A stretch of 64,000 bases of DNA, taken from contig NW_026729188.1 of NCBI RefSeq assembly GCF_030272615.1, positions 1-64,000 of the forward strand, read 5' to 3'. A program made the position numbers and the translations under genes. The notes under the pieces are model-generated. The model saw nothing but the letters and a program-made list of their open reading frames with translations. It made no database searches and was not told the DNA's origin. This stretch comes from Cryptomeria japonica (lineage: Eukaryota > Streptophyta > Pinopsida > Cupressales > Cupressaceae). Positions 23,431-37,526 of the stretch are shown in pieces (within the stretch, counting starts at the first letter, position 1; each line of letters begins with the position of its first letter).

Positions 23431-24876
23431 TAATAATACAAAACGTAGATATGTTTGAAGCAGAATTGTTTTTATAATTATCAATTAATATTGTCTAAGT
23501 AACCTTGAAAATTATCAGTATCATTTCATCAATGAAATTGCAAAACACTTTAGATGTAGGGTATTTTATGTTCAACCACTTTAACACTCATACTTAAGTA
23601 ATTAGTATCAATCAAAATATGAGTGTGGATAGTATTTGATTGTGGTTTAATTGTAACTATTGTATTTTGGTTCCATTGTTAGAATGCCTCGTCAATTACA
23701 AGAAACCTAGAGGGATAGAAAATGGCATTGGGTATATTACTAGTTTTTTGACATATTTTGCATCATGATTTTATTCTAATAAAATTCTATTGTTGTTCTC
23801 TATTCGCACAATCCAACAAGATTTCATCAATCGCTTGCTTGTACCCTACAATTCACTAGATAACACTTTTTTGTTGATTTTAGCCTATAGTTCTTCTCTC
23901 TTTAGCATAGATGTTGAAGACATTCTTTGTGGGTAAGGAAATTTACAATGGCAAAGCCAACACATATAACACCAAATCACACTGTCGTTGTAGAAATAAA
24001 AAGATATTAATCTATCTAGGATTCTTTAGCATGTTAATACATTTATGCACGTTAGTCTTTTGAAACCATATATTTCACGTATAACCACCAATGGGAACGT
24101 AACTTCCAAAATAACCTACTAACCAATTTTTAATTATTTATTGAAAAATCATACTAAAAAATAATTTGTAATATAATAATAGAAAATTATCCCCTATTAG
24201 ATTTATCCCAGTAAGTTTTGTGCATTGTAAGAGTTTAACACAACCCTTATCGATACTTTGATGAATCACCTTCACGAATAATCCTCACTGACACAGGAAA
24301 CACGAGACTAACTCCATGAACGGATCTCCTAATTATAGAAACCACAAACCTCTACACAACATGAAACGGCGTAGCTTTTCCCAAACCTACTTGTATAATT
24401 AGAGAGAAACATTCCTCTGACATTCTAGACCTATCAAATCCCTCTACGGTGTTGCATATGACATAACAATTCTCCTTTGAGACTCCACATATCCTTCGAG
24501 TGTTTTGAATCCTTCCTCTATGGTTTAAATGAAGATCAACCAAATGCTGCTCTTTTGTACTAAACAGCAGCAATCAAATGTTGATACATCAAGTGTACTC
24601 ATATGAAAATCCAATCCCCATCTTTTCTTAAGGGGCAAAAATGGAGAAGAATGCTTCTCATGCCATGAATCACCCCTGAGCAAGAAGCTAGCTCGATATA
24701 ATATATTTCCTCCTATATCCATTTCCTCCGACCTCCTATGTGATCCTATTACACTATCCATTTGATATCTCACTAGAATCTCAAACAATACAACCATCTG
24801 AATTTGGAATCTTTGTCAAGTGTAACATAGATGACTTGAACATTTGATTAATGTTGTAACGACACAAAACTAAATT

Positions 24877-25305
24877 ATGATGGCATCCCTTTCTTCTTTT
24901 AAACAATCATCCTCAGGTTGGTGGCAGAATTCCCTTCGTCTTCAACTCACTACTTTTCGTAACGATGTTTATGTCAATTATTCTGATGTTGTTTCTAAGG
25001 ATACGCAACCAATTATTCCTAGCTAGTAATCTTCTCCTATCTTGGTTGTTGTGGGTGTGTATTTGGGGTCGCTTTCTTCTTTGTCTACTACTTCCCAATT
25101 GCCCTTGGGAAATGCTACATCTAATTTCCTTCTATTCCGATTATATCTGCTCCTCTTCATTCCAATATAGAATTACTTTCTTATGTGCCTTTTCAGGGAC
25201 TCTCTCCCTCCTCTTTCCCTTTTGGTTTTAAATTTTGACGGTGACCCATCTTGGACAATTGTACATAGCAGGAAAAAGGGTTCCCTTATTCAACAAAATA
25301 TATAC
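24877..25305 (+). mobile_element. Possible decayed LINE ORF1 fragment, unit 3
   Basis: Counterpart of 9791-10220, with the same SWTIVHSRKKG signature; broken. Confidence 0.2.
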
Positions 25306-25397
25306 CCTTATTTAACCACGAGAAAATATTTAATTATGAAATTTAACTCCAAAATAATCTTTTCAAATACTCCCCTTTAATAAATTCTAAAACTCCT

Positions 25398-25401
<4 letters not shown>

Positions 25402-25428
<27 letters not shown>

Positions 25429-25429
25429 G
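25402..25429. repeat. (TG)14 microsatellite, unit 3
   Basis: Fourteen uninterrupted TG repeats, the longest allele in the array. Confidence 0.95.
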
Positions 25430-28400
25430 TTCTTTACACATCTATATTGGTGTATCTTTTATAATGCATAAAAATCAGAGTTCAAACCATACACATTTGT
25501 CGTCTTATAAATATGTGCCATAACTCCAACTGACAATTAAATATTCAAACAATTCATTTTTCAATAAAAAAAGACATTCTGCTCGTACCTTAATCAGTTT
25601 ATGTATTTGGTATAAACTTCTGCACTTCACTAGTGTTTAAAATAGAGAGATTAAAGACTAGTGCATTGACTTATTCCATGCCTAAATTTCCTTGTTATAC
25701 ATCAATAATTTCAGGTCTAAAATATCGATCTTTGGCTTCCACATAGGACCAACACATTATTTATAGTGTCTCCTGTCATTACTTCTCTGAGAAAGTGGAT
25801 TACCTTATACTTTATATTCAAATCGCCTTGGACTTCTTATATCTCCGTCATCAATTAATTCACTATCTTTCTTGCAGATTTTATAATTAAATCAACAGTG
25901 GTCTTCCAAATCTATCATGCGGCCAACAACCACCAATTCTCCACCAGTCTAAGCTAACCACATGCCGCACATTCCTCCTTCTCTATATCTATTTATTGTA
26001 ATATCCATGCTATTTCTTCTTCTCCACACGCCTAGGGAGATAAATTCAAAATTTTCTTCTTTGATCATGTACCACGCCTATTCACAAATTTTACACAAGG
26101 ACCTAATTCACTTCAACATTAAACTTCCATTTCCACTGCAAATATTTATATACCATAATTTAGCTACAACTCACTCATAGGATCAAAACCATTGCATGCT
26201 CTAATACCAAGTTAATAATGTTGGAGACAACACAAATAATACCAGATCACAAATTGTTTTTAGAAATAAAAGATATTAATTTATTTTGAATTTTTAAGGA
26301 TAACTAGTAATGTGTTGTTCCACATTAGGCTTTTTAAAGGCTTGTATTTCTCATATATAAGCACCTACCAGATCGTAACTTCGCAACTAACCCGCTAACT
26401 TGCAATTATTTATTTATTCTAAAACCTTACTAAAAAATAACTATTCATTAAGTACTCTAGCAGAAGTAAGCAATATTTAAGAATCATTTTCTTAAGTCCA
26501 ACAGAGACTACAAGTGCGAAATTTGTAGTTTCACTTAAATCATCTTCACTCTTATTTTTTACTATGAGTTTGCACAATCCTTTCCCTCCTACCAAGTTTG
26601 TAGGTTTAATATCAATGTTAAATAATCTTGTACTTTGACGATCAATGTACTCCTTTCATTGAACCTAATCTCCTATTTAGTAAGAATAATTTTCACTATT
26701 CCATCAAGAGCATACACAATTAAATATAATTTTAATATTTAAAATTGAGACTGATTAATCACCTTTACAGGAAAAAAGGTGTGTTTTCAACCAAATATAC
26801 TATTTATAATGGCTTTTTGAAGAAGTTCTCTTGAATCTATTCCCCCATCATTTTTCTAAAGAATTATGATCGGCATGATGTGGTCAGATGCGTGGTGCTT
26901 TAAAACAATAAATTTGAATACCATGATGGACTAAAATAGGGGTATTGGCCATGTTACTTTTAAGGCCGTCAAATTCTTTTACACATGGATAGATCTACTT
27001 GAATATGTCATATCCCTTTTAAAACCTGTTTATAATTTTTAGGTCATTCTTTAACTTCATAAAACTTCAAAGGGTGAATTAATTATAGTATCATCAAAAA
27101 GGTGACAAGATTATTATAGGGAGATTTTCGTTACAAGAGCATCATCAAAAAGAGCTATTAAGAAATTATAGTAGCTACCTACAAAAATCACTATGAAACC
27201 CTCCATTTCAAGCACCCAATAAATAGGAGAGTCTGTGTATAAAACCATAAAATTATAGATGGGAAACCATGAGATAAACCACCCAAAGTGTGATGCCCAA
27301 AATCCAAAGCCAAAATTCCAATATGATTTAAGAGGCTATAAATATCATATTCCTTCCACCTATAATAAGCTCATCATGATCTACTCCCCCACATGGGTGC
27401 TTCACTGTCTCCAATCAAAAATAATTGATTATGCGCTAGAAGCAATCATAAGCTGGTCAAGCGTAACTCACTCTTACAAGGCTATTGTGCATATTAGATG
27501 AATTTACATTTCTATTTTGGGAAGCCCGTATTCTAGAGGTCGTAACTTCTGATACAAAAATTTGATTGAGATATTCTTTTTAAAATGATAGAGCTTTGAG
27601 GGATATGTGTCTCGTTCATAAGAGAGCTAAGGAAAAGCCATCTAGAATTATTTTTAAGTCAAAATATTAAATCTATTGACCAAAATTGAGATTCTATGTT
27701 CTCTAACTCAATTTTGTTTTTTGTATTATTAGCATTAGGATGCAAGTTCAAGACACCTTTCCTAAAAAACTTCCACATTTCAAACACCTTGTAAGATAAA
27801 AGGTACTACAATCACTATTGACTAATTTTGCTAGGAAAAAATATTCCTTTAGACTAATGTCACCTTCTAAAATTCTCTACGCTCACTACACTTCGCGGCG
27901 CATTTGTAACATTTTGAGAAGAGTCAACTTTCTCAACCATCACCCTCTCATGCTCGACTGCCTAATAAAATGGTATTGAACATCAAAGTTCTCAATACTC
28001 ACATGAAAAATTGAGATATTTGTTGGATGTATGCCATAACCTCTTCAACATCGATCTATAACAGCTCCTTAACTCAGTCCCGCATATGTGCAAAGTTAAA
28101 TTTTATATTATACTTCTAAACTTACATTACATTAAGTGAGCCAAAAATGAGATTTCAAAACATGTGAGATGGAAAGTTCTAGATTACCAAAGAAAAATTT
28201 CTTAAATAAAAACCTAAATGAAAAATGGAAATATCAATTTAAATAAAGAACTTGGTACCAGACGATGGATCTCCTTGCCCAAGATGTTATTGTGATGTAT
28301 CAAAAACTTTAAAGGGCTTGCCTAGTTTTTATCCCACATACAAAATAGGAGATAAGAACAAATAAAGTAGCAAAGCAAGGGAGACCAAATCATACAAAAA

Positions 28401-29341
28401 TTAAAATTAACTAACTCAAATGATTAAAATAATGAAATAGAAATGAGAAGGTAGAGAAGAGATAATACCTTCGTGAGGCTGAATAACCCCGAATAAAACC
28501 TACAATCAGGAAGAGATGAAATGTTGGGGCCCCTTAAGAGATCACAATGAATGGTTGAGCCCCTACTTTAGTTTCTCAACCTCCAAAGGAAGAGATGAAG
28601 ATTAAAAAAGATGTGTCGTTTTATCCTCTGTGTTTCTAGGAGGTCGAATAATTCATAAAATCCCTAAATTCCACTCCCATGTCCACGGGGAGTCACAAAC
28701 TAGTGTGTATATGTGTGGTCGAAAAGTTAGTGAAATCCCAAGGTGTCGAGTACAAGATAGGATTTAACGCTGATGGATAAAATTACATGAGAAGAATGAG
28801 AACTAATCTGTAAAACTAACAAGACCAAATTCACCTCAACTCTTTGGAGAAGCCAAGGCGACCAAGTAGGTTGTAGAGCGTTGCAACAACCTTCAAGAGA
28901 GTGTTATAAACGATAGCATATTCGCAAGAAGATTAAAATGCTCAAGATTGTTGCAGTGTGATTTTGATATGAAACATTTAGGGGATGACAAATATATCTT
29001 TGACATGGAAATCAATATAGATTGAGTTCAAGATTAATTTTTCTTAGTTATGGTATGCATGTGGAGGCTATTTTGTAGTGGTTATATGTGCATGAGTGCA
29101 ATTTGGTGATTATTCCTTTTCCTGTCGATCATAAGTAGTCTTTGAATCAATGTCCTAGGTTAGATAATGATTTTCATATATTTAATATTTACCTCTCTAA
29201 CATTTTTGTAATGACATACATTGGAAAATGGACACCCATGGGATCTTGGTAGGAATTATTTAGTTATTATTATTTTTTTTATTGGTAAATTATTTGGTTA
29301 TTATTATTCTCTAGGATACTTTAGATATTGTTAAGACCATA

Positions 29342-29594
29342 CCTTTTTTTTATAAAAACAAGTCAGGAATACATAAACGTTGGCATGTTTTCCTTTGTAT
29401 AGCATATTACAACGATTTGAGTAAGCATACACCTAAACCACAAGTCGCCTTCGGCTAAGCAGCCACGTACACTGGGATCCAGTCCATAAGGGATTGAACC
29501 TGTTGCGAAGGCGGCTCCGGGGATTTCAACCTTGGTGCATGGATTCTATATCACACACCATCGTCCTCACCAATTGAGCTACAACCCTTTGGCA
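29342..29594 (-). mobile_element. tRNA-derived SINE with both promoter boxes, unit 4
   Basis: Fuller version of the SINE, 253 bp. The minus strand has A box TAGCTCAATTGG and B box GGTTGAAATCC (one mismatch from the GGTTCRANNCC consensus), followed by CCCGGAGCCGCC as in a tRNA end. The 18 bp at 29513-29530 is what units 1 and 3 lack. Target duplications at 29331-29341 and 29595-29605. Confidence 0.8.
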
Positions 29595-30122
29595 TTAAAA
29601 CCATATTGAATAGGGTAGGTTACATAAATGTGAATGTCGATGCTGGGAGTTATAGCCATTGTTTGTCATAAGATAAATTGGCATTTTTCTTATGAATCGT
29701 TTGGGAGATATATTTGTGAGAGTGGAGCATCTTGTCACAATGGTGGGTGGCTCAGTCGCTTCCATCTTGATGATGGTGTGATGGTATTAAAGAGTGGTGA
29801 CTATTGGGGTTATCTGTTCAGATTACGGGAATTGTTTGTCATCTTTTAAATGATTTAGATTAACTTCCACCTCCTGAAGATAGCATAGAGATTTAAGGCC
29901 TTCCCTTTCAAGTATACATAAAAGAAAAGAAATCTAATCTTAGATAAAAGGAGAATTATTATTGTCAGCTAAATTAATCGGCTGTCCAGAACATAAGGCT
30001 CCTGTGTTATCTTCCAAATAACTTAAATCGGCTTTAAAGAAAAAAGACATTGTCAATAAAAAGTTAAATATTCAAAACGTAGACTGCTTGGTCATTTTTC
30101 TAAATAATTTAAATTCACTTAC

Positions 30123-30246
30123 CACTTCGTGAGCCAGATCCAGATGTTCGTGATTGAGACCTAGGAACGAAGGCAAAGGCACGGCCAGTACCATAGCCAT
30201 CTCACTAGCCAGCATCTCCTGAGCCCACACAAGTTCCGGTTCCAGG
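30123..30246 (-). pseudogene. Decayed glycine-rich exon fragment, unit 4
   Basis: Same as in unit 3. Confidence 0.33.
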
Positions 30247-30513
30247 GCCAGCAGCGACTTCGTTGCTTACCCAGTTTCTGTTGATCCGATTGGTTAATCA
30301 GTCCTATCACCCGCTGTAGTATTCAATTATTCAAAAACCTATTGTCATCTTCAAAACGAGTTAAATTGACTTTATAATTAAAAAAATACAAGCAGATCAT
30401 CAAAAATCCAAGAATAAACAGTTTCTTTGGAAAAGCTAAATACTCTCCTAATCTCTGTTTCGCTCGCAGTTGTTAAGATACACGTTTAATTCATTTCACG
30501 TTTATATGCAAGA

Positions 30514-30658
30514 CTTATCCGCAGACCAGGCCGATAACGATAAGTCGTCTATCATATTCATTGAATCTGCGGCATCGCAGACCACGTAGGTCGTCTATCG
30601 TGTTCGTGTTAATTGCTTAGCTCAGTCACATTCCTTCCTGATGTGCATCTATATAAAG
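30514..30658 (+). promoter_or_regulatory. ACC oxidase core promoter, unit 4
   Basis: TATATAA at 30650-30656 with the duplicated upstream module, identical to unit 3 by eye. Confidence 0.6.
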
Positions 30659-30762
30659 AGCTGCGCGCACCACAGCATTGCATAAAAGTAGTAACCAGTA
30701 ACCAGCAGCCCGTTTCTTCTACTCCTTTTCAAGAGAACTTGTAGTGCAAATTTATAAGGAAA

Positions 30763-31957
30763 ATGGGCGTTCCAGTGATTGACATGAAAAACATAGACGG
30801 AGGAGACAGAGAGGTGATCATGGCTGAAATAGCCAAGGCCTGCGAGAGTACTGGTTTCTTTCAGGTGAAAAACACAACTGATCATATTTTCTCATGTGCA
30901 AAACTTACTAATTATAGAGAAAACAGAGTTGAAGTGATTTCGTTTTGTGTTTGCAGCTTTTGAACCATGGCATAGAGCATGAACTCATGGACCGTGTAAA
31001 GAAAGTTTGCTCGGAGCATTACAAGCTTAACAGAGAGCAGAGCTTCAATGCCTCTTTGCCTGTAAGGTTGTTGAGCAACGCTCTTGACAGCGATAACGCT
31101 GATAAGATCGAGAACGTTGATTGGGAAGATGTTATTCAAATACATGAGATGCAGGAGACCAATTCATGGCCTTCCCAACCCAGTGATTTCAAGTACAACA
31201 ACTCAACTATTTTGTGCACAATTCAAACGTTTCTATAAATATAGAATAGAAAAAATTAATATGAGCATGATCTATATACAAGCGTTTCTGGTTTCTGGAT
31301 ATCGAAAAACAAAATACTAAGACATTATATTGCATTTTTCTCAGGGAAACTATCCAGGAGTTTCGAAACAAGATATTTTCATTGACAGAAAAGCTGTTGG
31401 AAGTAATAAGTTTGAATCTGGGGCTAGAGAAAGAGTACCTGAAAGAGGCATTTGCGGGAGGAGAGAAGCCCTTCTTCGGCACCAAAGTGAGCCATTATCC
31501 TCCTTGCCCTAGACCGGACCTCATCAAGGGCATCCGTGCACACACAGATGCAGGTGGCCTCATTCTCTTATACCAAGACGATCAAGTGTCCGGTTTGCAG
31601 GTCCTCAATGATGGCACTTGGGTTGACGTGCAACCCATTCCATACGCAATAGTTGTTGACATTGGGGACCAGTTGGAAGCCATCACTAACGGCAAATACA
31701 CCAGCGCATGGCATCGCATTCTACCCACTAAGAATGGCAACCGTTTCTCAGTGGCATCGTTTTATAATCCCTCATATAATGCCAAGGTCTATCCCGCATC
31801 TCAACTTACTGCTCAGACCGGTGATGAATTATCGGTTTATCCAGAGTATCCAGAGTATCTGTTTGGAGACTACATGCAGGTTTACAGCCACCAGAAATAT
31901 GAAGCCAAAGAGCCACGATTCGAAGCTATGAGGATTGTGAATGTAGAATGCCAATAG
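30763..31957 (+). CDS. ACO: ACC oxidase, unit 4 copy
   Basis: Exons 30763-30864, 30957-31192 and 31345-31957, giving the same 316-residue protein as the unit 3 copy with every catalytic residue in place (His179, Asp181, His236, Arg246, Ser248). Promoter, introns and 3' flank also match, so the copies would be expected to respond alike and add gene dosage unless silenced. No break seen. Confidence 0.95.
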
Positions 31958-33533
31958 AATAGAGCTCTATTTACCTCCTCCTCTCCTATTTCTGTTTCTG
32001 TGGCTACTGTCTTCCATCCATTTTGATATTCCTCGTAATGTATTCCATCCATTTAAGGAATCTTTTCATCCATATATATGAATTTTTATCTATATATATC
32101 AAAGTGTTGTTTTATATAATTATAAAAGTGTTTCTTATAAAAAGATTCGTATATTGAGTTGTAGTTTGAACTCTTATATTTATCGATGTTTTTCTCTCAC
32201 ATAGAATTATCATAGCTAAGAACTGTGTTAGAACATTAAAATAGAAAGCATTCGTAATAATAATAGAATAGTTAACTCGTATAATCGAACATAAAAGTAA
32301 TATTATAGGTTTCCAATCATGATGCTTTGTTTATATATCGAAAATTGAAATACGACTCGCAAATGCAGCCTCTCAGTGTATTTCAAAGTTGAATATGACT
32401 GAAGAATGCAACCTCCCGTTATGTTTTAAATGCAGATATAACTAGCACATATATTCTAAACAAGACATCATTGCCATTAAACGTAACATAACAAAATATG
32501 CAAAGATAATTTCACACTAGACATAAGAAATTGAAATGAAACTATTAATTTCTCTACATTCTCAAAAGTTCAAGACCTTCTATTTTTCATGGCCACTTCA
32601 ATACCTTCTATCATACTCGAGCACTACACTTTTAAGGGAAATATATCTCTTTCTTCCACAATTGCCCACCTACCCTTTATTTTGGGTTTATAAGTGCTTT
32701 GGAAACAAAACACAATTAATTCTCTAGTGAACAACACAAGAAACTATTCCATTACAAGCATTCTAGGATAGGAATTTTATAATCAAATACTAACTCTTCT
32801 TCTAACTTCAACAAGCATACAGTTGTCGTGAAATTTGGTCAAACAGCTGACATTGTTTGGCTGTAGGCGAGCATTATTTACACCAATTTATGAAGCACAT
32901 GATGAACAATGTCTGTACATGTCGACTCTCAAATAAAAATGTCTCCTCTTCTACTATTCAGTGGTTTGTACAATCACTACACTAACATGCAAGAACATCT
33001 ACTATTAAGTAAAGATTCTAAATAAGCACGAACATATTTAGTGAGTCAAGTCTATCTTAATCATCAAAATCCATCATCCACGTATAGAGTAATACCAAAA
33101 CTTAAGGGATATATTCTCTTGATCATACCTATGGATATAATTATGCCTTAATTTCCAACTTGGATAGTTTCTATTCCTTGTGAATTCCACAACAAAAACT
33201 AATTGGTGTACGACTTGATTCTTTATCCTATCTAGTGATCCAATAATATCTTATATAATATAAAATTATTCTAAACATGCCCACGAGAGATAATAATAGA
33301 TTCGAAGTTTGATCCATCGAATCCATCAGACAATCCTTGAGTTTCTAAGCACAATCACGCATGCCTATTTTCGGTAGCATCTCCCTTACCAATACCGCCA
33401 TCAACCGATTTTCCTATATAAATATTCATATCTGTGTATCATTCCACAAAGCAAAGGCGCAATAATTGATGGATTGATTACCTTGGTTGGTTCAGTGTAC
33501 TTCATACATGTCGGCACCCTATTTAGTCATGTC

Positions 33534-34247
33534 TCAATTGTGGCCTATTCTATGTAGGAGTGTATATTTTTCCCTTGTCGTCTCATTATTGATAAACCTT
33601 TCGATAGATTTACTATTTTGCATTCTGTCATGTCCTTCATAACGCACCTCAACCTTTCTCTTCTCCAGTTGGGGGCCCCCTTCTGCTCCGCTTTGTTTTC
33701 GTTCGTTTTTCTTTTCTTTCCTTGTCTGTGTTGTTGTCTTTTTTTTGTCTTGTGTTTTGGAGTCCCGAAACTCCGAGGTCCTGAACTTCTCCTTCGGATC
33801 TTCGGACTCCCAGGCTTCCTCCGTGTCCTTGAATATTCTTTCCCTTTGTTTTCTTCGAAATTCCAGGATCTCGGAGTTCCGAGTTTGGAAGAGTTCTTCC
33901 ATTTCTCGAAACCTCGGAGTACGAGGTTCTCGGGTTTCGCTGTTTGTTTGTTTAGTGTTTGCATTATTTCGGACATCTGGGTTTTCAAGGTTATGGTGGC
34001 CTCTAGCTTCCCCACACCCCGAGATCTCGAAATCCTAGGTTTTCGTCCTTCTTCGTTGCTTAGGGATTTCATGATTTCGGGATCCCAGGAACCTCAGGAA
34101 CTTAGTTTCCCAAGTTCCCAGTTCCTCGAACTCTAAAGTCATGTGTTTTGTTTGTTCATTGTGCGTCTTTGGTTGTCGTGCGTGTGCTTTCGTCTTGGTG
34201 TCACCGCGTGTTGTCTCTTCAAAAGTGTATCTCAAAAAACTGATCAA
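33534..34247 (-). other. GC-richer palindrome-rich island, unit 4
   Basis: As in unit 3. The plus-strand 172-codon frame is at 33618-34136. Shares the IFKDTEE spelling (minus strand) only with unit 3. Confidence 0.4.
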
Positions 34248-34454
34248 ATGCCTTTGAGTATGTCAAAATAATTATGTGTTTCTTTATTCATTTGGAGAAA
34301 TTTAATTTTAATTTGGAAAAATCCAATAGCTCTCATTTCGATGTGATTGCGACAACCCAAATATCACCAAAGACCATATTTTCTCTCCCTCCCACTCCTC
34401 CCACCCACCCCTGCAATGGCGTCTACCTATTCCTAATGTCATCTTTTTGTTAAT

Positions 34455-35528
34455 ATCATTGACTATCTTTTGAATAATGGTTGTGAGATTCCTGTTATTT
34501 TTCCATTTTTCACTATCGTTGACTATCTTGTGAACAATGGTTGTGAGATTCGTGTTGCTTGACCATGACCTTGTGGTTGTAATCGTATGTATGTAAATGT
34601 GTGATGATGCATATAATAAAATACCTTAATGCTACATACAATGTCTAATGAATGTGAATTGTTTAAATATTACCACGGTGAAAATGATGATAACAAATGG
34701 ATGTAATAATCTCGACAATGACCTTTTACATGTAGAAAGAACCAAAAATAATTCAAAAGAACTATTGCAAATTCCATTGTGTTGTAGAGTCAAAACTTTA
34801 CAATGCTATTTAGAAAAAATGACTTGAGATAAAACTCGAGAATCAAGGCAAACATAAATATATAAAAGCGCATAAAGCTCAATCGCCTATGGTATACTAC
34901 ATGACACGACCTATTTTACTATTAGAATACCTTCAAGTATTATCTATTATAAGGAGAGGAAATTTGAGTAACACCAAGATATGTCAATTAATAGATGATT
35001 CTAGAAAAATATTTATGGATTTCGATCTGGACCATGCAAAGATAATCAAACATCCTTTGACTACCTCTAAGTTCTCTTCTCTTATCTCGTAATAACACAA
35101 AGTCCCTAACTACAAACTCTCTATTCTAATCTCTTCCATTAAACATTTATTTAAAATGTTCTTAATATTTTTAATCCTGTCTACCGCTATTTTCTTTATC
35201 TCTTCTTTCCTAGTCAAAGATGTGATCCCTTTTCCCTAATGATTATTCAAATTACTAATCTTTGATGACAGTTGCTATTCGTATTCCAACAAATTTCAAT
35301 GGTATGTGAAGCTTACTACCGATCTCATAAGCAATTTTAATTTGAAAAACTGTGATCTCTTTCTATTGTGATTGTGTCTACCCCAAGAACATCAAATATC
35401 CTCTTTTTTTTTTTCTATTTTTTGTTATTATCATTTACTATCTTGAGCATAATGGTTGTGAGATTTTTGTTTCTTGATCATTACCCTGTGGGTGTAAGCC
35501 AATGAATTTAAATATGCAAGGCTACATA
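34455..35528. repeat. 0.9-kb degenerate repeat, reduced, unit 4
   Basis: Same structure as in unit 3, with the deletion join at 34496/34497. Confidence 0.8.
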
Positions 35529-36974
35529 TAATAATACAAAACGTAGATATGTTTGAAGCAGAATTGTTTTTATAATTATCAATTAATATTGTCTAAGTAA
35601 CCTTGAAAATTATCAGTATCATTTCATCAATGAAATTGCAAAACACTTTAGATGTAGGGTATTTTATGTTCAACCACTTTAACACTCATACTTAAGTAAT
35701 TAGTATCAATCAAAATATGAGTGTGGATAGTATTTGATTGTGGTTTAATTGTAACTATTGTATTTTGGTTCCATTGTTAGAATGCCTCGTCAATTACAAG
35801 AAACCTAGAGGGATAGAAAATGGCATTGGGTATATTACTAGTTTTTTGACATATTTTGCATCATGATTTTATTCTAATAAAATTCTATTGTTGTTCTCTA
35901 TTCGCACAATCCAACAAGATTTCATCAATCGCTTGCTTGTACCCTACAATTCACTAGATAACACTTTTTTGTTGATTTTAGCCTATAGTTCTTCTCTCTT
36001 TAGCATAGATGTTGAAGACATTCTTTGTGGGTAAGGAAATTCACAATGGCAAAGCCAACACATATAACACCAAATCACACTGTCGTTGTAGAAATAAAAA
36101 GATATTAATCTATCTAGGATTCTTTAGCATGTTAATACATTTATGCACGTTAGTCTTTTGAAACCATATATTTCACGTATAACCACCAATGGGAACGTAA
36201 CTTCCAAAATAACCTACTAACCAATTTTTAATTATTTATTGAAAAATCATACTAAAAAATAATTTGTAATATAATAATAGAAAATTATCCCCTATTAGAT
36301 TTATCCCAGTAAGTTTTGTGCATTGTAAGAGTTTAACACAACCCTTATCGATACTTTGATGAATCACCTTCACGAATAATCCTCACTGACACAGGAAACA
36401 CGAGACTAACTCCATGAACGGATCTCCTAATTATAGAAACCACAAACCTCTACACAACATGAAACGGCGTAGCTTTTCCCAAACCTACTTGTATAATTAG
36501 AGAGAAACATTCCTCTGACATTCTAGACCTATCAAATCCCTCTACGGTGTTGCATATGACATAACAATTCTCCTTTGAGACTCCACATATCCTTCGAGTG
36601 TTTTGAATCCTTCCTCTATGGTTTAAATGAAGATCAACCAAATGCTGCTCTTTTGTACTAAACAGCAGCAATCAAATGTTGATACATCAAGTGTACTCAT
36701 ATGAAAATCCAATCCCCATCTTTTCTTAAGGGGCAAAAATGGAGAAGAATGCTTCTCATGCCATGAATCACCCCTGAGCAAGAAGCTAGCTCGATATAAT
36801 ATATTTCCTCCTATATCCATTTCCTCCGACCTCCTATGTGATCCTATTACACTATCCATTTGATATCTCACTAGAATCTCAAACAATACAACCATCTGAA
36901 TTTGGAATCTTTGTCAAGTGTAACATAGATGACTTGAACATTTGATTAATGTTGTAACGACACAAAACTAAATT

Positions 36975-37403
36975 ATGATGGCATCCCTTTCTTCTTTTAA
37001 ACAATCATCCTCAGGTTGGTGGCAGAATTCCCTTCGTCTTCAACTCACTACTTTTCGTAACGATGTTTATGTCAATTATTCTGATGTTGTTTCTAAGGAT
37101 ACGCAACCAATTATTCCTAGCTAGTAATCTTCTCCTATCTTGGTTGTTGTGGGTGTGTATTTGGGGTCGCTTTCTTCTTTGTCTACTACTTCCCAATTGC
37201 CCTTGGGAAATGCTACATCTAATTTCCTTCTATTCCGATTATATCTGCTCCTCTTCATTCCAATATAGAATTACTTTCTTATGTGCCTTTTCAGGGACTC
37301 TCTCCCTCCTCTTTCCCTTTTGGTTTTAAATTTTGACGGTGACCCATCTTGGACAATTGTACATAGCAGGAAAAAGGGTTCCCTTATTCAACAAAATATA
37401 TAC
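36975..37403 (+). mobile_element. Possible decayed LINE ORF1 fragment, unit 4
   Basis: Counterpart of the unit 1 and 3 pieces; broken. Confidence 0.2.
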
Positions 37404-37495
37404 CCTTATTTAACCACGAGAAAATATTTAATTATGAAATTTAACTCCAAAATAATCTTTTCAAATACTCCCCTTTAATAAATTCTAAAACTCCT

Positions 37496-37499
<4 letters not shown>

Positions 37500-37525
<26 letters not shown>
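37500..37525. repeat. (TG)13 microsatellite, unit 4
   Basis: Thirteen TG repeats, same length as in units 5 and 6. Confidence 0.95.

Positions 37526-37526
<1 letters not shown>

Larger units (their letters stand above)
23949..26503 (-). mobile_element. Old broken LTR element (Copia-like), unit 3
   Basis: LTR-like ends at 23949-24240 and 26219-26503, primer-binding-site match at 26198-26209. Orthologous to the unit 1 copy: inserted and decayed before the array amplified. Confidence 0.6.
15896..27974 (+). repeat. Array unit 3 (full, mosaic)
   Basis: 12,079 bp. From about 17.5 kb onward it is nearly identical to units 4-6 and shares their 811-bp deletion (join at 22398/22399). Its first ~1.6 kb instead shares several variants with unit 1, including the 18-bp loss in the SINE. 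No gene or recognisable element is seen at 15896-17250, 17508-18024, 19860-21430, 23431-23948 and 26504-27974. Confidence 0.95.

Noticed and set aside
29510-29590. Possible genuine tRNA gene
   Set aside because: A and B boxes are present, but the cloverleaf arms do not pair well by eye, and the body, A/T tail and target duplications identify a SINE.
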